From contig LFSF01000031.1 in assembly GCA_001512665.1 (NCBI GenBank), positions 91,807 to 126,330 of the forward strand: a stretch of DNA of 34,524 nucleotides, given 5' to 3'. The notes below the pieces were generated by a model that had not been told where the DNA came from, did not search any database, and saw nothing but the letters and a program-made list of their open reading frames with translations. Below are positions 25,147-34,383 of this stretch, one piece after another; positions within the stretch are counted from its first letter, which is position 1; each line of letters starts with the position of its first letter. Made by a program: the position numbers and the translations under genes. This stretch comes from Clostridiales bacterium DTU073. GTDB lineage: Bacteria; Bacillota; Peptococcia; DRI-13; DTU073.

Positions 25147-27165
25147 ATGGATAACATATCTTTTGTTTATTGGGCTCCTCTTGCCGGAGCCGTTGCTCTT
25201 TTATTTGCCTATTATTTGACACAACGGATTTATAAGGTTGAGCCAGGTAATGAAAAGATGCAGGAAATTTCCGGAGCAATTCATGAAGGAGCAATGGCTT
25301 TTTTATTAAGGGAATATAGAGCCTTAGTTGTCTTTGTTTTAGCAGTAGCAGCTTTTATTTTTATTACCGGTTATTTTACGGAAGGTGCGGATAGTTTACA
25401 GCCTGAAACGGCCCTCGCTTTTATTATCGGGGCTATTTGTTCTGTATCTGCCGGTTATATTGGGATGAATGTGGCAACCAGGGCTAATGTCAGAACGGCT
25501 AATGCTGCTCAGGAAAGTACCAATAAAGCTTTGGGTGTTGCCTTTTCCGGCGGGGCAGTCATGGGGATGTCAGTAGTCGGTTTAGGTTTGATTGGTTTAG
25601 GGATTGTCACTTTCCTATTTGAAGATCCTAATACTATAAATGGTTTTGCTTTGGGTGCCAGCTCTATTGCTCTCTTCGGTCGTGTAGGCGGCGGTATTTA
25701 TACAAAAGCTGCTGATGTTGGTGCGGACTTGGTAGGTAAGGTTGAAGCAGGTATACCTGAAGACGATCCGCGTAACCCTGCAGTTATTGCTGATAATGTT
25801 GGGGATAATGTGGGTGACGTGGCCGGAATGGGTGCGGACCTTTTTGAATCATATGTAGGTTCAATTATTGCCGCGATTGCTTTAGCTGTTGCTTTGGGCT
25901 TAGGTAGAAATGGTATTATTTTGCCGATGTTAATTGCAGCGGCTGGAATTATTGCTTCGATAATTGGTACATTCTTTGTAAGAACCGGAGAAGGTGCTAA
26001 TGCTGCTAAGGCTTTAAATGCCGGAGAAACTGTAGCGATGGTGCTTTCTTTAGTTGCTACTTATTTCTTAACGACCAATTTATTACCGAAAACAGGTGTT
26101 GTGACTGGCTTTAACGTATTTGTTGCAACTGTAGCCGGATTATTAGCCGGATTTATTATCGGAAAAATAACAGAGTATTATACTTCTGCTGATTTTAATC
26201 CTGTAAAAGGCATTGCTAAAGCTTCACAGACCGGTTCGGCGACAAATATTATTTCCGGATTTGGAGTAGGGATGTTAAGCACAGCATTACCGGTATTGGT
26301 TATTGTTATCGCCATCCTCGTTTCTTATAAATTTGCTAATTTGTATGGTATTGCTTTGGCTGCTGTAGGAATGCTTTCTACTACAGGAATGGTTGTAGCT
26401 GTTGACGCTTATGGACCTATTGCCGATAATGCCGGTGGGATTGCGGAAATGTCTGAGCTTGATCCAAAAGTTAGGGAAATTACTGATAGTTTAGATTCAG
26501 TTGGTAATACAACCGCAGCAATCGGTAAAGGTTTTGCCATTGGTTCTGCCGCGTTGACCGCTTTGGCCCTCTTTAGTGCTTATACGCAAGCTGCAGGTAT
26601 TCAATCTCTTGATTTAATGAATCCTACAGTTATAGCCGGTCTATTCATTGGTGGAGTATTACCTTTCCTTTTCTCTGCTTTAACGATGGGTGCTGTGGGG
26701 AGAGCAGCTAGTGATATGATCGCGGAAGTAAGAAGACAATTTAAAGAAATACCTGGTTTAATGGAAGGAACAGCTAAACCTGAATATGCTAAGTGTGTAA
26801 GCATCAGTACAGCTGCAGCAATCCGGGAAATGATTATTCCTGGTTTGATGGCCGTAGTGGTTCCGCTTGCAGTAGGTTTTATCCCCGGTTTAGGTAAAGA
26901 GGCTTTGGGTGGTTTGCTGGCAGGTGCTTTGGTTACTGGTTTCCTTTTGGCGATTATGATGGCTAATGCCGGTGGCGCCTGGGATAACGCGAAGAAATAT
27001 ATTGAAGGTGGAGAATATGGTGGTAAAGGTTCTGAAGCACATGCTGCGGCTGTAACCGGTGACACCGTAGGTGATCCCTTCAAGGATACTTCCGGACCTT
27101 CTATTAACATTCTGATTAAGCTCATGACTATTGTTGCATTGGTCTTTGTACCTCTCTTTATGTAA
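25147..27165 (+). CDS. hppA: Membrane-bound ion-translocating pyrophosphatase
   Basis: This integral membrane enzyme couples pyrophosphate hydrolysis to H+ or Na+ export. The 672-residue protein has about 16 hydrophobic helices and all hallmark loops: [30 protein letters not shown] with the [20 protein letters not shown] segment, [15 protein letters not shown], and the C-terminal [12 protein letters not shown] and [15 protein letters not shown]. In the [10 protein letters not shown] segment an Ala stands where K+-independent enzymes have Lys, so the K+-dependent class is indicated. A Glu in DLFESY on helix 6 is compatible with Na+ or H+ pumping, so the ion is undecided. ATG 25147 is chosen because GAGGGAGG lies upstream; an in-frame ATG at 25120 lacks one. 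Confidence 0.95.
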   Translation: MDNISFVYWAPLAGAVALLFAYYLTQRIYKVEPGNEKMQEISGAIHEGAMAFLLREYRALVVFVLAVAAFIFITGYFTEGADSLQPETALAFIIGAICSVSAGYIGMNVATRANVRTANAAQESTNKALGVAFSGGAVMGMSVVGLGLIGLGIVTFLFEDPNTINGFALGASSIALFGRVGGGIYTKAADVGADLVGKVEAGIPEDDPRNPAVIADNVGDNVGDVAGMGADLFESYVGSIIAAIALAVALGLGRNGIILPMLIAAAGIIASIIGTFFVRTGEGANAAKALNAGETVAMVLSLVATYFLTTNLLPKTGVVTGFNVFVATVAGLLAGFIIGKITEYYTSADFNPVKGIAKASQTGSATNIISGFGVGMLSTALPVLVIVIAILVSYKFANLYGIALAAVGMLSTTGMVVAVDAYGPIADNAGGIAEMSELDPKVREITDSLDSVGNTTAAIGKGFAIGSAALTALALFSAYTQAAGIQSLDLMNPTVIAGLFIGGVLPFLFSALTMGAVGRAASDMIAEVRRQFKEIPGLMEGTAKPEYAKCVSISTAAAIREMIIPGLMAVVVPLAVGFIPGLGKEALGGLLAGALVTGFLLAIMMANAGGAWDNAKKYIEGGEYGGKGSEAHAAAVTGDTVGDPFKDTSGPSINILIKLMTIVALVFVPLFM

Positions 27166-27213
27166 AGATAGAGCAGGAAGTTAATTTAGAGTTAAGATTT
27201 GATTTTAGTCAAT

Positions 27214-27264
27214 AGAGCTGTCACATCATATGCTGATTAGCAAATGAGGTGACAGTTCTTTATT
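27214..27264 (+). terminator. Terminator of hppA
   Basis: AGAGCTGTCAC (27214-27224) pairs with GTGACAGTTCT (27249-27259) with a wobble pair, and an inner stem TGCT with AGCA lengthens the hairpin. A TTTATTTCTT tail follows. Confidence 0.75.
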
Positions 27265-27266
27265 TC

Positions 27267-27295
27267 TTCATCTTTTGGCAGGAAAAAGGTATAAT
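27267..27295 (+). promoter_or_regulatory. Candidate promoter for the HD-domain gene
   Basis: TATAAT (27290-27295) is a perfect -10 hexamer about 57 bases before the chosen start. The best -35 at 17 bases is the poor TTCATC (27267-27272). It lies just after the hppA terminator. Confidence 0.38.
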
Positions 27296-27351
27296 TAAAA
27301 CGAAGTTTTCGTTATTTTACATGATGAAAGAAAGGAATGATGGTGGAAATG

Positions 27352-27903
27352 ATGTCACGTGAAGAAGCTTTAAAAATAGTCCGAGAAAATGTGAAGAATA
27401 AGAATTTGATTAAACATATGTATGCGGTGGAAGCTGTTATGGGGGGCTTGGCACGGCATTTTGGGGAAGATGAAGAATTGTGGAAATTAGCCGGACTTTT
27501 ACATGACATAGATTATGATCAAACTAAAGATGATGCCGCCAGTCATAGTTTAGTGGGGGGCGAGATGCTGGAAGAGGCTGGGTTGCCGGAAGAATTGGTT
27601 TATGCCGTGAAGTGCCATAATGATTATCATGGTTTGGAGAGAAAAAGTTTGTTAGATAAAGCTTTATATGCGACAGATCCCTTGACCGGGTTGATCGTGG
27701 CAGCTGCTTTAATCAGACCGGAAAAGAAACTGGAACCAGTGGACGTGACTTTTTTAGTTAATCGTTTTCATGAAAAGTCTTTTGCGCGTGGGGCACGGCG
27801 AGAGGTTATCGCCAGTTGTTCCGAAATGGGGCTGACTTTGGAGGAGTTTATGGAAATAGGTTTAAAGGCTATGAAAGAAGCTCATCAGGAACTGGGCTTG
27901 TAA
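27352..27903 (+). CDS. HD-domain hydrolase
   Basis: A 183-residue (if started at 27352) HD-superfamily protein. These are metal-dependent phosphohydrolases acting on nucleotides or related phosphoesters. The metal-binding His-Asp pair is in LAGLLHDIDYD, with an earlier His in LIKHMYAVEAVM and later ones in ASHSLVGGEML and VKCHND. Several in-frame ATGs (27337, 27340, 27349, 27352) crowd the start. GGTGG (27341-27345) is six bases before 27352, while AAGGA abuts 27337, so 27352 is preferred with low certainty. It sits alone between two terminators. Similar small HD proteins are widespread in clostridia without an assigned substrate. Confidence 0.82.
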   Translation: MSREEALKIVRENVKNKNLIKHMYAVEAVMGGLARHFGEDEELWKLAGLLHDIDYDQTKDDAASHSLVGGEMLEEAGLPEELVYAVKCHNDYHGLERKSLLDKALYATDPLTGLIVAAALIRPEKKLEPVDVTFLVNRFHEKSFARGARREVIASCSEMGLTLEEFMEIGLKAMKEAHQELGL

Positions 27904-27977
27904 GATAATTCACCGTTGATTGCATGTTGTTTTTTGTGGAATGTGGCCAAAATATATTTTTGTGAGTTTAAATGTTG

Positions 27978-28009
27978 AACAGACATCGCTATCGTGATGT
28001 CTGTTTTTT
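27978..28009 (+). terminator. Terminator of the HD-domain gene
   Basis: AACAGACATC (27978-27987) pairs perfectly with GATGTCTGTT (27996-28005) around an 8-base loop and is followed by TTTT. Confidence 0.9.
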
Positions 28010-28025
28010 CATTACACCATTTTAT

Positions 28026-28055
28026 ACATATTTTTTTCTGCTTTTCCTCACAATA
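28026..28055 (+). promoter_or_regulatory. Candidate sigma-G promoter for the gerK operon
   Basis: ACATA (28026-28030) and CACAATA (28049-28055) are 18 bases apart. Compared with the sigma-G pattern GHATR and CATNNTA, each element has one mismatch. The start point would lie about 30 bases before gerKA. Germinant receptor operons are forespore-specific (sigma-G) in Bacillus, which makes this plausible, but the match is short and degenerate. Confidence 0.33.
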
Positions 28056-28090
28056 AAGCTAAAGTATAAAAAATAGTGTAAGGAAAATTG

Positions 28091-29701
28091 ATGTTCAGAA
28101 AAATAATTAAAAAATTACTGCCGGGGATATTATTAAGACCAAAAAAAAGCAAAAAAGAACAGGACCTGTTGTTACATATAGAGTCTGGAAAGACCCGACT
28201 TTCTCGCAATCTACAGGATAATATCAATCTGTTCCAAAATATTTTAGGCCATAGCAGTGATTTTGTTGTGCGGGAATTCAGTTTTGGGGTAGGAAAAAAT
28301 TATCGGGCAGCTCTTTTTTTTATCGATGTTTTGATTGATAAAAAGATTATCAATAATAGTATTATCAGACCTTTAATGTATGATTTTAATCTTATTAGTC
28401 CTGAGCAGCTAAAGGAGTCAAAGACTCTTGATTTTCTAGCAAATAGGATGCTATCAGTAGATGAGATTAAAAAAACCGATCAAATTGATAGCTTATTAAA
28501 TGCCTGTTTATACGGAGATACTGTGTTTTTAATGGATGGTTTTGCTGAAGGTTTAATTATTGGTAGTAAAGGTTGGCAAATCCGAAACATTAAGGAACCT
28601 GAAACAGAAGTTGTGGTAAGAGGACCACGGGAAGGCTTTGTGGAGTCTGTAAATGTGAACATTTCTTTATTACGGCGAAAAATTCGTCACCCTGATTTGG
28701 TAATTGAAAGGATGCAGATTGGCGAAAAAACCCGCACTTTAATAGCGATAGCTTATGTGAAGCAGATTGTCCGTCCCGGGGTAGTGGAAGAGGTTAGGAA
28801 GCGCCTGCAAAGAATTAATACAGATGCGATTCTGGAGTCCGGCTATATTGAACAATTTATTGAGGATGCTCCTTATTCCCTTTTTTCCACGGTAGGTAAC
28901 AGTGAAAAGCCGGATGTGGTTGCTATGAAAATCTTGGAAGGACGAGTAGCCATATTCGTAGATGGCACTCCGATTGTACTTACTGTTCCCTTGCTCTTTA
29001 TTGAAGGCTTTCAATCGGCGGAGGATTATTATTTACGACCTTATTATGTTTTTTTTGTTCGTTTACTCAGGTTGCTTTGTTTTTTTATTTCTCTCTTAGC
29101 TCCTCCTGTTTATGTAGCTCTTACTTCATATCACCAAGAGTTAATTCCCACACCGTTATTATTTACGATAGCGGCGGTCAGAGAGGGAGCACCGTTTCCG
29201 GTAGCTATAGAGATTTTACTAATAGGGATTTTCTTTGAAATAGTTCGGGAAGCCGGGATACGTTTACCCAGACCGATAGGTGGTGCCATAAGTATTGTCG
29301 GCGCACTGGTAATTGGCGACGCGGCAGTTTCAGCAGGATTGATTGGGGCTCCGATTATCATTGTCATTGCTATAACCGCCTTAGCTACTTTTGTGGTGAC
29401 TACACTTTACGATATTTTGCTATTGTATCGGCTAGTCTTAATTTTTGGCGCGGCTACTTTGGGAGGTTTTGGAATAGTAACTCTCTTAATTTTGTTAACA
29501 ATTCATTTAGCCTCTTTAAGATCCTTTGGTGTGCCTTATTTAGCTCCTTTAGCTCCTTTGAATGTTAGCGAACTAAAGGATAGCTTTGTTAGATTTCCTC
29601 TTTGGGCTATGTGGAATCGTCCTCAAGATCTCAGTTATAAAAATCAGCAGCGGCAAAGATTAGGGCAAATGCCTCGGCCTCCACGAAAACGGTTTCCTTA
29701 A
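28091..29701 (+). CDS. gerKA: Spore germination protein, GerA/GerKA family (A subunit)
   Basis: The A subunit of a Ger-type nutrient germinant receptor in the spore inner membrane. The 536-residue protein has a large hydrophilic N-terminal domain (about 1-310) containing the family segments DFVVREFSFG and EVVVRGPREGFVES. A membrane domain of about five helices follows, starting at YYVFFVRLLRLLCFFISLL, with the signature segments PTPLLFTIAAVREGAPFPV, GIRLPRPIGGAISIVGALVI and GDAAVSAGLIGAPIIIV. The basic tail ends RPPRKRFP. ATG 28091 has AAGGA six bases upstream; the TTG at 28088 is too close. gerKC follows after 42 bases. Which nutrient is sensed cannot be read from the sequence. Confidence 0.93.
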   Translation: MFRKIIKKLLPGILLRPKKSKKEQDLLLHIESGKTRLSRNLQDNINLFQNILGHSSDFVVREFSFGVGKNYRAALFFIDVLIDKKIINNSIIRPLMYDFNLISPEQLKESKTLDFLANRMLSVDEIKKTDQIDSLLNACLYGDTVFLMDGFAEGLIIGSKGWQIRNIKEPETEVVVRGPREGFVESVNVNISLLRRKIRHPDLVIERMQIGEKTRTLIAIAYVKQIVRPGVVEEVRKRLQRINTDAILESGYIEQFIEDAPYSLFSTVGNSEKPDVVAMKILEGRVAIFVDGTPIVLTVPLLFIEGFQSAEDYYLRPYYVFFVRLLRLLCFFISLLAPPVYVALTSYHQELIPTPLLFTIAAVREGAPFPVAIEILLIGIFFEIVREAGIRLPRPIGGAISIVGALVIGDAAVSAGLIGAPIIIVIAITALATFVVTTLYDILLLYRLVLIFGAATLGGFGIVTLLILLTIHLASLRSFGVPYLAPLAPLNVSELKDSFVRFPLWAMWNRPQDLSYKNQQRQRLGQMPRPPRKRFP

Positions 29702-29743
29702 AAACAGCTATGAAGTTGTCAATTTCCTCTTAGGAGGTATTAG

Positions 29744-30952
29744 ATGAAGAAGCGGTTAAAAATACTATATCTCTGGTTAATACTGAGCATAATTATAGTT
29801 ACTGTAGGTTGCTGGGATCGCCGAGAATTAGACACAATAGCGATAGTAACAGGGATGGGTATTGATACAGGGGAAGTGGATCCTGAACAAATCCAGGTAA
29901 CTGCACAAATTGTCAAAGCGGCAGAGTTTCAAGGTCCTACCACTACCGGTGGTAGTGGAGGTGGTCAGGGTAAACCTTATCTAAATGTTACCAACACGGC
30001 AGAAACAGTCTTTGATGCTATTAGGGAATTTACTCATATAGTAAATCGTAAGCTCTATTTTCCTCATAATCAAATTCTGATTTTTGGAGAGCAAGCGGCA
30101 AAAAATGGTCTAAGAAGGTATATCGATTTTTTCCTGCGTGATCCGGAGCCGCGTTTAATAACTTGGGTAGCAGTAGCGAAAGGTAAAGCCGGAGATGTAT
30201 TGGAAACAAAAGCAGAATTAGAACAGTTGCCGTCACTGAATATCTCTCAACTGATTGAGGCACGTGCTGCTACGTCCGAGGTTAGTGCAGTTAATTTACG
30301 TGATTTTATGGAACGTTTAATGAGTAGAACAACAGCACCTATTGCTACTTTAGTGGAAGTTAAAGAGCATGGAGAGCAAAAAATTGCTGAGTTGGTAGGA
30401 ACGGCAGTATTTAAAAAGGATAAAATGGTGGGAACTTTAGATAAGAAAGAAACGAGAGGACTACTTTGGGTCTTAAATAAAATAGAATCAGGAATAATCA
30501 TTGTTACTTGTCCTGAATGTAAAGATGAGACAGATAAAACGAGTCTGGAAATTATCAGGGCTAAAGGTAAAATCGTCCCGGAGCTTAAAAACGGTCAACT
30601 GGAGATAACTGTAAAAATAAAGGAAGAAGGCAATTTAGGCTGTAAGATGTGTAAACAGGATGTCACGAATCCTTCCCATTGGTCAGCTTTGGAAAAGGAA
30701 AAAGCTCAGGTCATTCAGCAAGAGGTCAGAGCCGCTCTGAAAAAGGCGCAAAACCTCAATGCCGATATTTTTGGTTTTGGGGAAGCAGTGCATAAAAAAT
30801 ATCCTTCCTTGTGGAAAGAGTGGGAAGGGGAATGGGACAAGATTTTTCCTAAACTCAAAGTAAACGTGTGGGTAGAAGCTAAATTACAGAGTACGGGTAT
30901 GATTACAATGCCGGCCAGTCCAGGATGGGTAGGTAATGAAGATGCAACTTGA
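29744..30952 (+). CDS. gerKC: Spore germination lipoprotein, GerAC/GerKC family (C subunit)
   Basis: The lipoprotein subunit of the germinant receptor, exposed on the outer face of the inner spore membrane. The 402-residue product begins with a signal peptide (KKRLKILYLWLILSIIIV) and a lipobox ending VGC, giving a lipidated Cys at about residue 23. The family start CWDRRELDTIAIVTGMGID then follows. Further hallmarks are FTHIVNRKLYFPHNQILIFGE, seen in parts as NRKLYFPHNQ, and FFLRDPEPRL. A central segment carries a CPEC and a CKMC pair, which are unusual among GerAC proteins known to me. The ribosome binding site is AGGAGG. The last 17 bases overlap gerKB. Confidence 0.92.
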   Translation: MKKRLKILYLWLILSIIIVTVGCWDRRELDTIAIVTGMGIDTGEVDPEQIQVTAQIVKAAEFQGPTTTGGSGGGQGKPYLNVTNTAETVFDAIREFTHIVNRKLYFPHNQILIFGEQAAKNGLRRYIDFFLRDPEPRLITWVAVAKGKAGDVLETKAELEQLPSLNISQLIEARAATSEVSAVNLRDFMERLMSRTTAPIATLVEVKEHGEQKIAELVGTAVFKKDKMVGTLDKKETRGLLWVLNKIESGIIIVTCPECKDETDKTSLEIIRAKGKIVPELKNGQLEITVKIKEEGNLGCKMCKQDVTNPSHWSALEKEKAQVIQQEVRAALKKAQNLNADIFGFGEAVHKKYPSLWKEWEGEWDKIFPKLKVNVWVEAKLQSTGMITMPASPGWVGNEDAT

Positions 30953-32030
30953 GCAGGGTCGAATCTCTAGCAGAGAATTATTGGTGATAGCTTTCGTTTT
31001 TACTATTGGCTCCAGTATCCTCCTTAATTCTTCCGTGTTAGTAGGGCGTAATGCTTGGTTGGTCATACTGGCAGGTATGGTGGAGGGGTTATTCTTTGCT
31101 TTTATTTTTACTACTCTGGCCATGAGATTTAAGGGTAAGAATTTAGTAGAAATAAATAACCTTATATTCGGGTCAATTCTAGGAAAGGTTATTTCTTTAG
31201 CATATCTGGGATATTTTTTATTGGTGGGAAGTTTGGCCTTAAGAACTTTTGGTGCTTTTTTTGTTGTTGGCTTTTATCCGGAGACTCCGTTAATTGTGTT
31301 TATTGTCCTAGAGGCAATTGTTTGTGCCTATGCAGTTCGCCATGGTCTCGAGGTTATTGCGCGCTGTAGTTTAATCTTTGTACCAATTGTAATTATCTTT
31401 CTAGTTGTTGACGTATTTTTTTTGTTAAATCAAATGGATTTAACTAAGCTTTTACCATTTTTCGATGTTTCTTGGTCCCAGTTTTTGCAAGCAACTCAAG
31501 CGATTGCTGCCTTTCCCTTTGGGGAAACGATTGCTTTTTTAATGATTTTTGCTTATGTTAAGGAGCAACAAAAAGCTCGTCGCAGTTTTTTTCTTGCACT
31601 TTTTTTTGCCGGCATAATTTTGTGTGTTATGTTGGCCAAAGTTATAGCGACTTTAGGAGATATTGTTATAATTAATACTTATCCTTTCTTAACTTCGGTA
31701 AGATTAATTAATGTGGCCGAAGTCTTTACAAGATTAGAGCTTATTATTATCAGTTCAATCTTAATGATGGGATTTCTAAAGATGGCCATATTTTATTATG
31801 TATCCACATTAGGGTTAGCCCAAGTCTTTAAACTCCGCTCATACCAGCCTTTAGTTATACCGGTAGGGATAATTATGATTGTATTAAGTATGCTGATAGT
31901 GGAAAACACTAACGAAATGATGAAATTAGCTATGTACAAATACCCTTATTTTGCCTTGCCTTTTCAATTTGGGCTTCCTCTTCTTTCTTTGCTTGTTGCC
32001 GCTATTCGGGGAGTACGAGTAAAAGTGTAG
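30936..32030 (+). CDS. gerKB: Spore germination permease-like protein, GerAB/GerKB family (B subunit)
   Basis: The B subunit of the germinant receptor, a member of the amino acid-polyamine-organocation permease superfamily thought to bind the germinant. The 364-residue protein has about ten transmembrane helices and begins with the family segment GRISSRELLVIAFVFTIGSS. A conserved FPFGETIAFLMIF motif lies in the middle. The start may be ATG 30936 or ATG 30942, since GGGTAGG serves either; both overlap the end of gerKC. The A-C-B gene order is the one often met in clostridial gerK operons. No terminator was found right after it; the rnr promoter lies 30 bases downstream. Confidence 0.92.
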   Translation: MKMQLEQGRISSRELLVIAFVFTIGSSILLNSSVLVGRNAWLVILAGMVEGLFFAFIFTTLAMRFKGKNLVEINNLIFGSILGKVISLAYLGYFLLVGSLALRTFGAFFVVGFYPETPLIVFIVLEAIVCAYAVRHGLEVIARCSLIFVPIVIIFLVVDVFFLLNQMDLTKLLPFFDVSWSQFLQATQAIAAFPFGETIAFLMIFAYVKEQQKARRSFFLALFFAGIILCVMLAKVIATLGDIVIINTYPFLTSVRLINVAEVFTRLELIIISSILMMGFLKMAIFYYVSTLGLAQVFKLRSYQPLVIPVGIIMIVLSMLIVENTNEMMKLAMYKYPYFALPFQFGLPLLSLLVAAIRGVRVKV

Positions 32031-32059
32031 ACAATTCACAAATTTTTCTTTGTATGATA

Positions 32060-32068
32060 TGGTATAAG
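32060..32068 (+). promoter_or_regulatory. Extended -10 promoter for rnr
   Basis: TGGTATAAG is a good extended -10 element in the gap after gerKB. It places the transcription start near 32075, downstream of the ATG at 32054, and so argues that translation begins at 32102. Confidence 0.42.
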
Positions 32069-32101
32069 CAAATCAAGCAGACGAGGAGTTTATTAATTAT
32101 T

Positions 32102-34213
32102 ATGATTAACAAAGAAGAACTGTTGGAGTTTATGTGGTGTAATTCCTATAAACCTTTGTCAGCGGAGGAATTGGCTGAGTCTTTGAAAATAGCGGACCGT
32201 TCCGCTTTTGGTCAATTATTGCGCGAGTTAGAAGAAGAGGGGAAAATAGTACTTAACCGTAAAGGACGTTATGGTTTACCGCAAAAGATGAATCTGGTGG
32301 CCGGTCGCTTGCAGGGAAGTCCGAAAGGATTTGCTTTTTTAATTCCGGATGATCCGGCGGAACAGGATGTATATGTGAAGAATGAGGATCTTAACGGAGC
32401 AATGCATAATGACCGAGTTATTGTTCGTCTTTACCGTCATTTGGAGGAAAACCGCAAGCGTGAAGGTGAGGTTATTCGTATCCTGAAGCGAGCTAATCAG
32501 CAAGTGGTGGGTACTTTCGAAAGCAGTCGCAATTTCGGCTTTGTTACTCCTGATGAGAAACGCTTAGGCTATGATATCTTTATTCCTAAGAATGAAGCGG
32601 GCGGAGCTAAAACAGGTGATAAGGTAGTTGTAGAAATAACCGCTTGGCCGGAGCCGCGCCGTAATCCGGAGGGAAGAGTGCTGGAGGTTCTAGGGCAGAA
32701 AGATCAGCCGGGGATTGATATTCTTTCGATTGTGCGTAAATATCATTTACCGGAGGCTTTTCCCGAAGAGGTTTTAAAAGAGGCGGCGAAAATTCCGGCA
32801 GTCGTTAGGGAAGAGGATAAAAAAGGGCGTCGTGATTTGCGGCATTTACCAATGGTCACTATTGACGGGGAAGATGCTAAGGACTTGGATGATGCGGTGA
32901 GCTTAGAGATACTTGCTAATGGTCATTATTATTTAGGTGTACATATTGCTGATGTCAGTTATTATGTAAAAGAAGGCAGTCTTTTAGATGAGGAGGCTTT
33001 GAAAAGGGCTACCAGTGTTTATTTGGTAGATCGGGTTATTCCTATGTTGCCGCCGCAGCTTTCCAACGGGATATGCAGTCTTAATGCCGGGGTTGAAAGA
33101 TTAGCTCTTTCTTGTTTAATGGAAATAAATACAGAGGGTGAAGTGGTTAATCACGAAATAGTGCCCAGTGTCATTGTGGTGAAAGAACGGATGAGCTATA
33201 CGGCTGTGCGCAAAATCCTGGAGGAACAGGATGCAGAATTAATCAATCGATATCGTGATTACGTTCCAATCTTTGAGCAGATGCGGGAGTTGTGCTTGAT
33301 TTTGCGGGAAAAGCGGTTAAAACGCGGGGCGATCGATTTTGATTTCCCTGAGAGTCAAGTAATTCTTGATGCACAAGGCAAACCGGTAGAAATTATTCAG
33401 CGTGAGCGTTCTATTGCCGAAATGATTATTGAGGAATTTATGATTGCGACAAATGAGACGGTTTCGGAAGAATTTTTCTGGAGGGAATTACCGTTTTTGT
33501 ATCGTGTTCATGAGAAACCGGATTTGGACGATCTTACAGAACTAAATGAATTTTTAGGGATTTTTGGTTATCATATTAAGACAAATCGACAAGGTGTGGT
33601 AAGCCCACGAAACTTTCAGCAGATTGTGGAGAAGATCAAGGGCAGACCTGAAGAGAAAATGATTAGTTTGGTCATGCTCAGATCCATGAAGCATGCCCGT
33701 TATGCCGCGGAAGCACTGGGGCATTTCGGTCTTGCCGCTAAGTATTATTCGCATTTTACCGCACCCATCAGAAGGTATCCGGATTTGGCTATTCACCGGG
33801 TTATTCGGGAAGCACAAGGGAAAGGGATGGGGGAAAAGAGACGGAAAAAGCTGGCTTATCTCATGGAGCAGTATGCCGAACAATCTTCTATACAGGAGAA
33901 GGTGGCGGAAGATGCGGAGCGGGAATCGGTCGATTTGAAAAAAGTTGAATATATGCAGGATTTTGTGGGCGAAGTTTTTACAGGAACCATTAGTGGTGTT
34001 ACTTCTTTCGGCTTTTTTGTGGAATTACCGATCACAGTGGAAGGGTTGGTGCACGTTTCCACCCTAAATGATGATTACTATCAATTTGTAGAAAAACAGC
34101 TGATGCTGATCGGAGATAATACGAAGAAAGTTTATCGTATTGGTGATGAGGTGGAGGTAGTTCTGGTTAAGGTAAATGTGGAAGAACGGCAGATTGATTT
34201 TGAAGTAGTATAG
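32102..34213 (+). CDS. rnr: Ribonuclease R
   Basis: RNase R is a processive 3'-5' exoribonuclease that degrades structured RNA and works with tmRNA in quality control. With ATG 32102 the product has 703 residues: an N-terminal winged-helix region (LSAEELAESLKIADRSAFGQ, about 20-39), two cold-shock OB folds, and the RNB catalytic domain starting TIDGEDAKDLDDAVSLE, whose Asp residues hold Mg2+. The RNB domain continues through HIADVSYYV, LPPQLSNGICSL and HFTAPIRRYPDL. A C-terminal S1 domain follows (GTISGVTSFGFFVELP). The frame opens at 32054, but that ATG precedes the predicted transcription start. The GAGGAG at 32083-32088 is 13 bases from ATG 32102, a long spacing, so the start is not certain. 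smpB, a usual neighbour, is not within the window. Confidence 0.94.
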   Translation: MINKEELLEFMWCNSYKPLSAEELAESLKIADRSAFGQLLRELEEEGKIVLNRKGRYGLPQKMNLVAGRLQGSPKGFAFLIPDDPAEQDVYVKNEDLNGAMHNDRVIVRLYRHLEENRKREGEVIRILKRANQQVVGTFESSRNFGFVTPDEKRLGYDIFIPKNEAGGAKTGDKVVVEITAWPEPRRNPEGRVLEVLGQKDQPGIDILSIVRKYHLPEAFPEEVLKEAAKIPAVVREEDKKGRRDLRHLPMVTIDGEDAKDLDDAVSLEILANGHYYLGVHIADVSYYVKEGSLLDEEALKRATSVYLVDRVIPMLPPQLSNGICSLNAGVERLALSCLMEINTEGEVVNHEIVPSVIVVKERMSYTAVRKILEEQDAELINRYRDYVPIFEQMRELCLILREKRLKRGAIDFDFPESQVILDAQGKPVEIIQRERSIAEMIIEEFMIATNETVSEEFFWRELPFLYRVHEKPDLDDLTELNEFLGIFGYHIKTNRQGVVSPRNFQQIVEKIKGRPEEKMISLVMLRSMKHARYAAEALGHFGLAAKYYSHFTAPIRRYPDLAIHRVIREAQGKGMGEKRRKKLAYLMEQYAEQSSIQEKVAEDAERESVDLKKVEYMQDFVGEVFTGTISGVTSFGFFVELPITVEGLVHVSTLNDDYYQFVEKQLMLIGDNTKKVYRIGDEVEVVLVKVNVEERQIDFEVV

Positions 34214-34280
34214 GAAGTGAAAAGACAGAAAGGACGGTGCAAATAAAGCAAAGATACACATATACAAAAAGGGTTAACTC

Positions 34281-34312
34281 AAAAAACAAGGTGCTAAACA
34301 CCTTGTTTTTTT
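34281..34312 (+). terminator. Terminator of rnr
   Basis: AAAAAACAAGGTG (34281-34293) pairs with CACCTTGTTTTTT (34299-34311) around the loop CTAAA, with the T-run continuing. It is a strong intrinsic terminator working on both strands. Confidence 0.92.
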
Positions 34313-34338
34313 ATAGTTCGCTTTAAAAATGTCTGAAG

Positions 34339-34358
34339 TTTCGACGTATTACGACATA
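34339..34358. promoter_or_regulatory. Two candidate Spo0A boxes one helical turn apart
   Basis: TTTCGACGTA (34339-34348) and TTACGACATA (34349-34358) each match the reverse complement of the 0A box (WTTYGACAAA) at 8 of 10 positions. Their CGAC cores are exactly 10 bases apart. A TATAAT at 34378-34383 lies 20 bases downstream and could be the -10 of a gene beyond the right edge. Confidence 0.35.
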
Positions 34359-34383
34359 CATTATTTTTTAGAACAGATATAAT

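Noticed and set aside
26601-27125. A 174-codon open frame on the minus strand
   Set aside because: It lies wholly inside hppA, whose product is a clear full-length pyrophosphatase; the antisense frame is an artefact of codon bias, with a low-complexity Pro/Ala/Lys/Ile-rich product and no ribosome binding site.
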